DNA of 5,174 bases from assembly GCA_903928045.1 (NCBI GenBank), contig CAIYPH010000166.1, positions 1 to 5,174 of the forward strand, written 5' to 3'. This DNA comes from an uncultured Rhodospirillales bacterium (GTDB lineage: Bacteria > Pseudomonadota > Alphaproteobacteria > Acetobacterales > Acetobacteraceae). Below are positions 1 through 5,174 of the stretch, in pieces. The notes beneath the pieces were generated by a model. That model was not told the origin of the DNA. It saw only the letters and a program-made list of their open reading frames with translations, and made no database searches. The position numbers and the translations under genes were made by a program. Within the stretch, counting starts at the first letter, position 1. Each line of letters opens with the position of its first letter.

Positions 1-495
1 AACGTCCAAACCAGCAGCGCTCGATCGGCCAATTTCAACAGAGATCGGGACATCCCCTCCTCGCTCGATCTCACCCAGATCTACAACGCCTCAGCCACGA
101 TCGACATCAACGCCCAGACCCTGCAAATCGCGGATTCCCCGACCAACTTCCTGCACGGATTCAGCGCGATCGCCGGCACCCCGCAATCCGACACCTTCAT
201 CGACGGCGCCGGAAACCAGACCTACGGTGTCGCCAACGCCGCCGGCGCCGCGCCCGACAGCATCACCTTCGCCGCCGGCCACGGCCACGACATCATCTAC
301 GGGGCCGATACCAGCGGCGTCGCGATCGACCTGCACGGTTTCGCCGGCCTGGCCTCCTACGCCGACGTGTTCAACAACGAGACCGTCGGTTCGGACTCCT
401 ACGGCGCCTACACCCAGATCGCCACGCCCGACGGCGGCTCGATCCGCCTCGAAGGCGTCGGAGCCCTGCAGTCCGGCTGGTTCAGCTTCACATGA
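1..495 (+). CDS. C-terminal part of a probable RTX-like secreted protein (5' truncated by window edge)
   Basis: The first frame is open from base 1 to the TGA at 493-495, giving 164 residues. There is no in-frame start codon near the left edge (the first candidate is a GTG around base 367), so the gene begins outside the window. The visible part is rich in Gly, Asp, Asn, Ser and Thr and almost lacks Lys and Cys, as in secreted repeat proteins. Residues 59-75 (AGTPQSDTFIDGAGNQT) resemble a degenerate calcium-binding RTX turn. Residues 88-100 (ITFAAGHGHDIIY) resemble the strand after such repeats. The end (GGSIRLEGV at 145-153, then GWFSFT) matches the 'L-x-GV ... F-x-F' ending common in type I-secreted RTX proteins. 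An extracellular or surface role is inferred; no enzymatic domain is visible. Its stop overlaps the stop of the convergent oxidoreductase gene. The open frame is firm; the family assignment is moderate because no canonical GGxGxDxxx array is in view. Confidence 0.62.
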   Translation, partial: NVQTSSARSANFNRDRDIPSSLDLTQIYNASATIDINAQTLQIADSPTNFLHGFSAIAGTPQSDTFIDGAGNQTYGVANAAGAAPDSITFAAGHGHDIIYGADTSGVAIDLHGFAGLASYADVFNNETVGSDSYGAYTQIATPDGGSIRLEGVGALQSGWFSFT

Positions 496-1552
496 ACGCC
501 GGCATCACCTCATGCCCGAACCGCCGCATCGAGGCGATATTGGCCGCATGGCTCATGTCGCCGAACCCGGTCTGACACAATATATGCCGCACCCCCGCGT
601 CCCGCAGCTCCGCCACCTGCTCCCGCACCCGGGCCGCCGAGCCGTACAGCGATCCGGTCTCCAGCACATAGGGTAGGGCGTCGGCGTCGCTCACCCCCGG
701 GTCCGTCCAGGGGTTCAGCATCGCCGGGTCGATGACGAAATCGGCGGGGTTGAGGTCGTGGCGGATATGCATCATATGCGCCCGCGTCCGCAGCAGCAGG
801 GCGGACAACTCATCCTCCGCCTGCGCGTCGCTCCCGGCGACGTAGACGTTGCGCCACAGCGCCGCATCCGCCAGCAGCCTGGCCTGCGTCGCCGCGTCGT
901 GCCCACCCTCGGCCAGCGCGGCCGCATACAGCGCCCAGCGCTCGCGCAGCCGCGGCACGCCGAGCCTTGCCGTCAGAATAGGAATGCCCTTGCGCCCACA
1001 CTCCTGAAACGATGCCGGTGAAATCACGCTCCGCCACAACGGCGGGCCCGGCTGCTGAACCGGCTTCGGCCGCAACTCGGGGACATGAACGTTGAAGTAT
1101 GTACCGTCATGCGTCAGCGGGCTCTCGGTCCAGATGCGCTGGAAAATCTCCAACGCCTCCTCCATCCGCGCCCGGCTGTCGCCGCTGCGCAATCCGTGCC
1201 CGACGAATTCGAACTCGTTATAAACCGTCCCCTTGCCGATCCCGGCATCCACCCGCCCCTTGCTGAGATTGTCGAGCAGCGCGAGTTGCACCGCGAGCCG
1301 CACGGGGTGATGGAACGGCATCTGCAACACCGCGAACCCGATCCGGATCCGCTCGGTCTTCATCGCCAGCGCGGCGGCGAACAGCAGCGCGTCGTTATAG
1401 ACACTTTCACCGGTGAAATAATGCTCGGTCAGCCACACACTGGCGAATCCGAGCGCCTCGGCCTCGCAGGCCTGGGCGAGCTGCTGGTCGATCCGCGCCG
1501 CGTCCTCGTCGGGCGACGGCGAAAGTGCGAGGGTCAGCCAGCCGAATTTCAT
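488..1552 (-). CDS. LLM-class (luciferase-like) flavin-dependent oxidoreductase
   Basis: Encodes a 354-residue protein of the bacterial luciferase-like monooxygenase superfamily, a cytoplasmic TIM-barrel family using reduced flavin (FMNH2 or F420) to oxidise small organic substrates. It starts MKFGWLTL, the usual first strand of the barrel. WLTEHYF (40-46) fits the conserved 'W-x-x-E-H-H/Y-F' segment. HHPVRLAVQLALLDNLSKGR (81-100) followed by VDAGIGKG (101-108) is the hallmark helix and strand. GSAARVREQVAELRDAGV (304-321) and the MRRFGHEVMPAF ending (342-353) are also typical. The length is normal. The frame stays open upstream to 1714, but that would run into the divergent gene. The ATG at 1552 has a GAGGTGA Shine-Dalgarno match ten bases upstream and gives the family N-terminus. 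The substrate cannot be read from sequence. The divergent amidohydrolase next door suggests a linked catabolic role, which is inference. Confidence 0.93.
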   Translation of the reverse strand: MKFGWLTLALSPSPDEDAARIDQQLAQACEAEALGFASVWLTEHYFTGESVYNDALLFAAALAMKTERIRIGFAVLQMPFHHPVRLAVQLALLDNLSKGRVDAGIGKGTVYNEFEFVGHGLRSGDSRARMEEALEIFQRIWTESPLTHDGTYFNVHVPELRPKPVQQPGPPLWRSVISPASFQECGRKGIPILTARLGVPRLRERWALYAAALAEGGHDAATQARLLADAALWRNVYVAGSDAQAEDELSALLLRTRAHMMHIRHDLNPADFVIDPAMLNPWTDPGVSDADALPYVLETGSLYGSAARVREQVAELRDAGVRHILCQTGFGDMSHAANIASMRRFGHEVMPAFM

Positions 1553-1562
1553 CTCTCGTCCC

Positions 1563-1569
1563 TCACCTC
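1563..1569 (-). promoter_or_regulatory. Ribosome binding site of the LLM oxidoreductase
   Basis: On the minus strand the sequence reads GAGGTGA, a seven-base match to the complement of the 16S rRNA 3' end. Ten bases separate it from the ATG at 1552. It supports that start over the longer open frame running to 1714. Confidence 0.6.
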
Positions 1570-1674
1570 TGCCAGGCCCCGAGGGTTCCGCCACCGCCGT
1601 GAAAAAGCAAGACCGCATTTTGCCCCATGGTTGCCGCGACCGGCCGTTCATGGCCACATAGCGCCAGCAAACAC

Positions 1675-1680
1675 AGGAGA
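1675..1680 (+). promoter_or_regulatory. Ribosome binding site of the M20 amidohydrolase
   Basis: AGGAGA lies eight bases before the ATG at 1689, a near-ideal Shine-Dalgarno sequence and spacing. It selects this start over the in-frame ATGs four and six codons downstream (1701 and 1707). Confidence 0.75.
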
Positions 1681-1688
1681 CCCCGGCG

Positions 1689-2885
1689 ATGGCCGACGAT
1701 ATGACCATGGACAAGATCCGCGCCTACCACGACGAGCTCACCGCCATCCGTCGCGACATCCACGCCCACCCCGAAATGGGCCTCGAGGAAACCCGCACCG
1801 CCGCCCTCGTCGCCGCCAAGCTGCGCGAATGGGGCATCGAGGTCACCGAGGGTATCGGCGTCACCGGGGTGGTCGGTACCGTCCGTGGCCGGCTGCCCGG
1901 CCAGCGCTCCATCGGCCTGCGCGCCGACATGGATGCCCTGTCCATCCCCGAACAGACCGGCCTGCCCTACGCCTCCACCAACGCCGGGGTGATGCACGCC
2001 TGCGGCCATGACGGCCACACCACCATGCTGCTCGGCGCCGCCCGCTACCTCTCGGAAAACCGCGATTTCTCCGGCACTGTCCAGCTCATCTTCCAGCCCG
2101 CCGAAGAGGGCCGCGGGGGCGCCACCGCCATGTTGAAGGACGGGCTGTTCGAGCGCTTCCCCTGCGATGCGGTGTACGGGATGCACAACATGCCGGGCAT
2201 CCCCGTCGGCAAATTCGCCACCCGCAAGGGCGCCTTCCTCGCCGGCGCCGGCCTCTGGAAGGTGACCTTCAAAGGCACTGGCGGCCATGGTGGCGCCACG
2301 CCGCATCTCGCCACCGACGTCACCGTCGCCCAGGCCCAGTACATCATGGCCCTGCAAACCGTGGTGAGCCGCAACATCTCGCCGCAGGAGGCGGTGGTGA
2401 TCAGTGTCGGCTCCATCCATGGCGGCTCCAACCAATCGGCCAACGTGATGCCGGCCGAGCTGGAACTCACCGGCACCATGCGCTGCTTCTCCAAGCCCGC
2501 CCAGGCGATCCTCGACAAGCGGATGGAAGAGCTCGCCCATGCCACCGCCGCGCTCAACGGCTGCACCGCCGAGGTTGAGCTGCGCTGGGGCACCACGCCG
2601 ATGGTCAACCACGCCGACCAGACCGATGTCGCGGTCACCGCCGCCAACGCCCTGGTGGGCAGCGAGAACGTCAACCCCAACGCGCCGCCGATCACCGGCG
2701 GCGAGGATTTCTGCTTCATGCTCGATGCGAAGCCCGGCGCCATGATCATGATCGGCAACGGGGTGAACGAGGCCGGCAGCACGCCCAACCTGCACACCCC
2801 GCTATTCAACTTCAACGACGACATCATCCCCCTCGGCGTCAACTGGTGGGTGAACATCGTGCGCGAGGAGCTCAAGCTCGGCTGA
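1689..2885 (+). CDS. M20 (M20D)-family amidohydrolase, HipO / N-acyl-amino-acid hydrolase type
   Basis: Encodes a 398-residue cytoplasmic metallo-amidohydrolase, a normal length for the M20D group (hippurate hydrolase, IAA-amino-acid hydrolase, N-acyl-L-amino-acid amidohydrolase). These enzymes cleave an amide bond to release a carboxylic acid and an amino acid. In order: the N-terminal IHAHPEMGLEET motif (24-35), GLRADMDAL (76-84), HACGHDGHTTMLL (103-115) with likely metal ligands Cys105 and His107, and FQPAEEG (135-141) with likely catalytic Glu139 and metal ligand Glu140. GMHN follows with ligand His166, and the last ligand His369 is in NLHTP. The dimerisation (lid) domain, roughly 185-295, includes GTGGHGGATPH (196-206). 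GGEDFCFML (337-345) is the family's C-terminal motif. All expected active-site residues are present, so it should be active with two metal ions. No signal peptide is seen. It is the first of three rightward genes; only 12 bp separate it from the next. The exact substrate is unknown. Confidence 0.95.
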   Translation: MADDMTMDKIRAYHDELTAIRRDIHAHPEMGLEETRTAALVAAKLREWGIEVTEGIGVTGVVGTVRGRLPGQRSIGLRADMDALSIPEQTGLPYASTNAGVMHACGHDGHTTMLLGAARYLSENRDFSGTVQLIFQPAEEGRGGATAMLKDGLFERFPCDAVYGMHNMPGIPVGKFATRKGAFLAGAGLWKVTFKGTGGHGGATPHLATDVTVAQAQYIMALQTVVSRNISPQEAVVISVGSIHGGSNQSANVMPAELELTGTMRCFSKPAQAILDKRMEELAHATAALNGCTAEVELRWGTTPMVNHADQTDVAVTAANALVGSENVNPNAPPITGGEDFCFMLDAKPGAMIMIGNGVNEAGSTPNLHTPLFNFNDDIIPLGVNWWVNIVREELKLG

Positions 2886-2897
2886 TCCGCGGGCCGC

Positions 2898-4301
2898 ATG
2901 CGCTTCGAGGGCCATATCGACATCTGCCGCCCGGACCTCGTCTCCGGCTGGGCGCGCGATGCCGATAATCCCGATGCGCGCTTGCGGCTCGATGCCTATG
3001 CCGGCCGCCGGCGCCTCGGCACCGCAGCGGCCGGGGAGCAACGGGTGGATCTCGCGGCCGCCGGGATCGGCGACCACGGCTTCACCTTCCGCCCGCCCCA
3101 CCGGCTCGCGCCCGGCGAGCGGGATGTGTTGCACTTTCGCACTGAATGGAGCGATCACGGCCTGTTCGACGCCTTCGGCTCGGTGCAGCCCAACCCGTTC
3201 CTGCACCCCGCACCCGAGCCACCGGCGCATCCACGGTTTCGGCGCTGCATCCTGCATATCGGCACCGAGAAGACCGGCACCACCTCACTGCAACGCTTCC
3301 TTGCGCTGAACCGCGATGCGTTGATGGCGCAGGGGGTGTTCGTCCCCACCACCCTCGCCCCGCCCGACCTCGCCGGCGCGCTCAACCATTCCGACCTCGC
3401 CGCCCTCGCGCTGGCGGAGTGGCGCCTCGACGACCCGCTGCGCCTGCGCCGGAACGTCACCACCCCCGACGCGCTGGCCCGCTTCCGCGCCGACACCGCC
3501 GCCCGCCTCGCCGCCGAAATCGCCGATGCCCCGGCGGACTGCGACACGCTGCTGCTGTCGAGCGAGCATTGCCATTCCCGCATTCTGCTGCTGCACGAGG
3601 TCGCCTGGCTGTTCGCCTTCCTCGCGCCCTTCGCCGCCAGCCATCAGGTGCTCGTCTATCTCCGCCCCCAGCACGAGCTCGCGATGAGCCAGTACGGGAT
3701 GCAATTGCTGGCCGGCGAATTCGGCGCCGAAATGCTGCCCCCGCTGCCCTACCCCGGCGGCTACGCCCTGGCCCGTACGACCGACGCCGCCTATTTCGAC
3801 CACGCCAGGCTGCTGTCCCGCTGGGCGGCGATTTTCGGCCGTGCCGCGGTGTCCCCGGTGCTGTTCGTTGCCGATACGCTGATCGGCCGGGATTTGCTGG
3901 AAGATGTCTCGGCGCGGATCGGTATCGACTGCACCGGTTTCGCGCGCCCGCCCCGCCTCGCCAGCAACGTCTCCGCCGCCGCCCAAAGCTTCCTGCGCGC
4001 CTTCCTGCCGATCGCCGCGGCCCGGGCCGGCGGGGAGGCCGCGACGATGACCGGCTTCGTCGCCGACCGGCTCCGCCAGACCGCTCCCGGCCTGGGGGAA
4101 TTGCCACCGCGTGATGCGGTCGCGCGCTTCATGGCCCAGTTCGCCGCCAGCAACGAGCGTGTCCGCATCGAGTGGTTCCCGGAGCGCGGCCGCCTGTTCG
4201 ACATTGACCTCGCAGCATTCCCCGATTCCGCCATGCCCGGCGAGATCGGGGTGGCCGAGGTGATGGAGATTCTGGTCGATCTGCTGCGCGCCGGGGATTG
4301 A
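2898..4301 (+). CDS. Sulfotransferase-like P-loop protein with N-terminal GWA-type module
   Basis: Encodes 467 residues in two parts. Residues 1-75 form a small module with VSGWARDADNP (15-25) and DLAAAGIGDHGFTF (51-64). I recognise this pattern as an accessory module fused to glycosyltransferases and other surface-polysaccharide proteins in Rhodospirillales; its function is not known to me. After a Pro-rich linker (98-113), LHIGTEKTGTTSLQ (119-132) is a clear 5'-phosphosulfate binding loop of PAPS-dependent sulfotransferases, with Lys125 the phosphate-contacting lysine. SSEH (221-224) follows, and YLRPQHELAMSQY (254-266) fits the 3'-phosphate motif with Arg256 and Ser264. The protein would transfer sulfate from PAPS to an unknown acceptor, plausibly a glycan. 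There is no signal peptide or membrane segment. The ATG at 2898 lies 12 bp after the preceding stop without a good Shine-Dalgarno sequence, suggesting translational coupling. The C-terminal 150 residues are not family-diagnostic. Confidence is high for the fold, low for the acceptor. Confidence 0.85.
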   Translation: MRFEGHIDICRPDLVSGWARDADNPDARLRLDAYAGRRRLGTAAAGEQRVDLAAAGIGDHGFTFRPPHRLAPGERDVLHFRTEWSDHGLFDAFGSVQPNPFLHPAPEPPAHPRFRRCILHIGTEKTGTTSLQRFLALNRDALMAQGVFVPTTLAPPDLAGALNHSDLAALALAEWRLDDPLRLRRNVTTPDALARFRADTAARLAAEIADAPADCDTLLLSSEHCHSRILLLHEVAWLFAFLAPFAASHQVLVYLRPQHELAMSQYGMQLLAGEFGAEMLPPLPYPGGYALARTTDAAYFDHARLLSRWAAIFGRAAVSPVLFVADTLIGRDLLEDVSARIGIDCTGFARPPRLASNVSAAAQSFLRAFLPIAAARAGGEAATMTGFVADRLRQTAPGLGELPPRDAVARFMAQFAASNERVRIEWFPERGRLFDIDLAAFPDSAMPGEIGVAEVMEILVDLLRAGD

Positions 4302-4314
4302 CCGGGCTGGTCAA
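4298..4314. promoter_or_regulatory. Perfect inverted repeat, candidate operator before the SDR gene
   Basis: TTGACC-GGGCT-GGTCAA is a perfect 6-bp inverted repeat with a 5-base spacer. It starts one base before the stop codon of the sulfotransferase-like gene. It could bind a dimeric repressor or activator, as it overlaps the -35 element of the possible promoter that follows. No T-run follows, so an intrinsic terminator is unlikely. A 6-bp repeat can occur by chance, and one arm covers a stop codon, so this is tentative. Confidence 0.3.
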
Positions 4315-4336
4315 GCACCGAGCCGCGGTCGATACT
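4308..4336 (+). promoter_or_regulatory. Possible weak sigma-70-like promoter for the SDR gene
   Basis: TGGTCA (4308-4313) and GATACT (4331-4336) are separated by 17 bases, each matching four of six consensus positions. Transcription would begin near 4343, leaving about 20 bases before the chosen ATG at 4364. GATACT lies in the only less GC-rich stretch of this 62-bp gap. Matches this weak are common, so this is a suggestion only. Confidence 0.22.
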
Positions 4337-4353
4337 TCGGCCTCTGAACACAT

Positions 4354-4359
4354 GGGGGA
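4354..4359 (+). promoter_or_regulatory. Probable ribosome binding site of the SDR gene
   Basis: GGGGGA lies four bases before the ATG at 4364. The spacing is short, but it is the only purine-rich stretch near any candidate start. The ATG at 4352 has no Shine-Dalgarno-like sequence, and the TTG at 4298 has only an abutting GGGGA. Confidence 0.4.
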
Positions 4360-4363
4360 TTTC

Positions 4364-5146
4364 ATGGGTACTCGTCTCGCCGGCAAGGTTGCCATCGTCA
4401 CCGGCTCCGGCCAGGGCATCGGCCGCGCCACCGCCATCGCCTTCGCCCGCGAGGGCGCCACGGTGATCATCGCCACCCGCACCGCCTCGCATGGCGAGGA
4501 AACCCTGGCGCGGATCACCGAGGCCGGGGGGAAGGCGCTGCTGCGCACCATCGATGTCGGCGATCACGCCGCCGCGCGCGCGATGGTCGATGAAGTCGCG
4601 GCGACCTGCGGGCGGCTCGACATCGTCGTCCACAATGCCGCCGCTTTCGGGCGGATGCGCGTCGAGGAGGCGGACATGGCGACGCTGGACCGGCTGTTCA
4701 ACGTGAACGTGAAGGCCTGTTTCACCCTCTCCGCCGCCGCGCTGCCGCACATGCGCAAGCAGGGTGGCGGGCGGTTCATCGTGACCTCCTCGGTCACCGG
4801 CCCGAAGGTGACCATGCCGGGCTCGGGCGCCTACGCCACCAGCAAGGCCGCGGTGACCGGCTTCGTGCATACCGCCGCGCTGGAATTCGCCGCCGACAAC
4901 GTGACGGTGAATGCCATCGAGCCGGGCTACATCGACACCCCCGCGCTGCAGGGCCTCACCGCCCGCTACGGCCGCGCGCGGATCGAGGGCTATATCCCGG
5001 CCAAGCGGCTCGGCACCCCCGAGGAGATCGCCGGGCCGATGCTGTTCCTCGCCAGCGACGATTCGAGCTACGTGACCGGCGAGACCATCGTGGTGGATGG
5101 CGGCGCCCGCCTGCCGGAAAGCCCGGTGTTCATCGACGCGGTCTGA
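4364..5146 (+). CDS. Short-chain dehydrogenase/reductase (SDR), UcpA-like
   Basis: Encodes a 260-residue classical SDR, a cytoplasmic NAD(P)-dependent oxidoreductase acting on alcohol or carbonyl groups. The Rossmann cofactor motif TGSGQGIG is at 13-20. Arg39 at the end of the second strand favours NADP(H) over NAD(H), which is inference. Asp64 is the usual adenine-contacting residue. HNAAA (90-94) replaces the common NNAG. The likely catalytic tetrad is Asn115, Ser143, Tyr157 and Lys161 (YATSK). PGYIDTP (187-193) and the SSYVTGE...VDGG ending (234-247) are typical. SSVTG (142-146) and the DGGARLPES tail resemble E. coli UcpA as I remember it, though the substrate is unknown. The frame opens upstream to a TTG at 4298 that overlaps the previous stop, giving 282 residues. 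I chose the ATG at 4364 because MGTRLAGKVAIVTG is the standard SDR N-terminus and the extra 22 residues look non-conserved. It is the last of three rightward genes. Confidence 0.92.
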   Translation: MGTRLAGKVAIVTGSGQGIGRATAIAFAREGATVIIATRTASHGEETLARITEAGGKALLRTIDVGDHAAARAMVDEVAATCGRLDIVVHNAAAFGRMRVEEADMATLDRLFNVNVKACFTLSAAALPHMRKQGGGRFIVTSSVTGPKVTMPGSGAYATSKAAVTGFVHTAALEFAADNVTVNAIEPGYIDTPALQGLTARYGRARIEGYIPAKRLGTPEEIAGPMLFLASDDSSYVTGETIVVDGGARLPESPVFIDAV

Positions 5147-5174
5147 GCCACCGCCGCCGCAGCGCCAGCAGCGC
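5147..5174. other. Right-edge tail with no identified gene
   Basis: The 28 bases after the SDR stop are almost entirely G and C. GCGC arms at 5162-5165 and 5171-5174 could form only a 4-bp stem, and there is no T-run, so no terminator is called. One minus-strand frame is open from the edge to a stop at 5130-5132, which could be the tail of a convergent gene. It is too short to judge. Confidence 0.3.

Larger units (their letters stand above)
1553..1688. promoter_or_regulatory. Divergent intergenic regulatory region
   Basis: This 136-bp gap lies between the start codons of two genes transcribed away from each other, so it should hold both promoters. It includes a less GC-rich patch at about 1606-1625 (a run of A near 1610 and TTTT near 1620). 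For the rightward gene, TTGCCG at 1631-1636 followed after 18 bases by CACATA at 1655-1660 is the best sigma-70-like pair I can see, but it is weak. No convincing leftward promoter or long inverted repeat was found. The regulatory role rests on position; specific elements are uncertain. Confidence 0.5.

Noticed and set aside
1642..1655. GGCC-N6-GGCC repeat in the divergent region as an operator.
   Set aside because: The arms are only 4 bp and each is itself palindromic, which is expected by chance in GC-rich DNA.
1553..1714. N-terminal extension of the LLM oxidoreductase to an ATG at 1714.
   Set aside because: The extra 54 residues are non-conserved in style, overlap the start of the divergent amidohydrolase, and lie upstream of a good Shine-Dalgarno site for the ATG at 1552.
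1085..2011. A 308-residue plus-strand frame across the oxidoreductase, the intergenic gap and the amidohydrolase start.
   Set aside because: It crosses two well-supported genes in other frames and its C-terminal half is an Arg/His/Pro-rich shadow translation.
1563..2923. Long minus-strand open frames opposite the amidohydrolase (410 and 292 residues).
   Set aside because: They are rich in Gly, Ala, Arg and Ser and show no family motifs. They mirror the codon structure of a plus-strand gene with all its catalytic residues, so they are GC-rich shadow frames.
4298..4314. The inverted repeat as an intrinsic terminator of the sulfotransferase-like gene.
   Set aside because: The stem is only 6 bp with two A-T pairs at its base, and it is followed by GCACCG rather than a T-run.
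3146..4870. Long alternative frames over the sulfotransferase-like and SDR genes (322 residues +; 359, 233 and 216 residues -).
   Set aside because: Arg/Pro- or Gly-rich low-complexity translations without motifs; they overlap two well-supported genes.

Overview
This is a GC-rich, densely packed bacterial window, with C/G strongly preferred at third codon positions. The composition and protein styles suggest an alphaproteobacterium. The short N-terminal 'V-x-GWA-x-D ... DLAAAGIGD-x-HGF' module of one gene, which I associate with Rhodospirillales/Acetobacteraceae-type proteins, points the same way. This is an inference from style, not a taxonomic proof. No RNA genes, CRISPR arrays, insertion sequences or phage genes are visible.

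Layout from left to right: (1) 1-495 (+), the 3' end of a gene that enters from beyond the left edge and encodes the C-terminus of a probable RTX-like, type I-secreted protein. (2) 488-1552 (-), a luciferase-like (LLM-class) flavin-dependent oxidoreductase whose stop overlaps the previous stop by 8 bp in a tail-to-tail arrangement. (3) 1553-1688, a 136-bp divergent intergenic region holding the start signals for both flanking genes. (4) 1689-2885 (+), an M20-family metal-dependent amidohydrolase (HipO / IAA-amino-acid hydrolase / N-acyl-amino-acid deacylase type) with all expected metal ligands. (5) 2898-4301 (+), a two-part protein with a small N-terminal GWA-type module and a PAPS-sulfotransferase-like P-loop domain. 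(6) 4364-5146 (+), a short-chain dehydrogenase/reductase resembling UcpA. (7) 5147-5174, a short tail with no identifiable feature, possibly the end of a minus-strand gene.

The three rightward genes (amidohydrolase, sulfotransferase-like, SDR) are close together, with gaps of 12 and 62 bp, and could be cotranscribed from the divergent region. The SDR also has a possible promoter/operator of its own, built around a perfect inverted repeat at the preceding stop codon. The amidohydrolase, LLM oxidoreductase and SDR would fit a small catabolic or detoxifying cluster (amide hydrolysis plus redox steps). The sulfotransferase-like protein and the secreted protein look more like cell-surface functions, so a single shared pathway is not demonstrated. 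I see no convincing new biological system. The most unusual item is the fusion architecture of the sulfotransferase-like protein.
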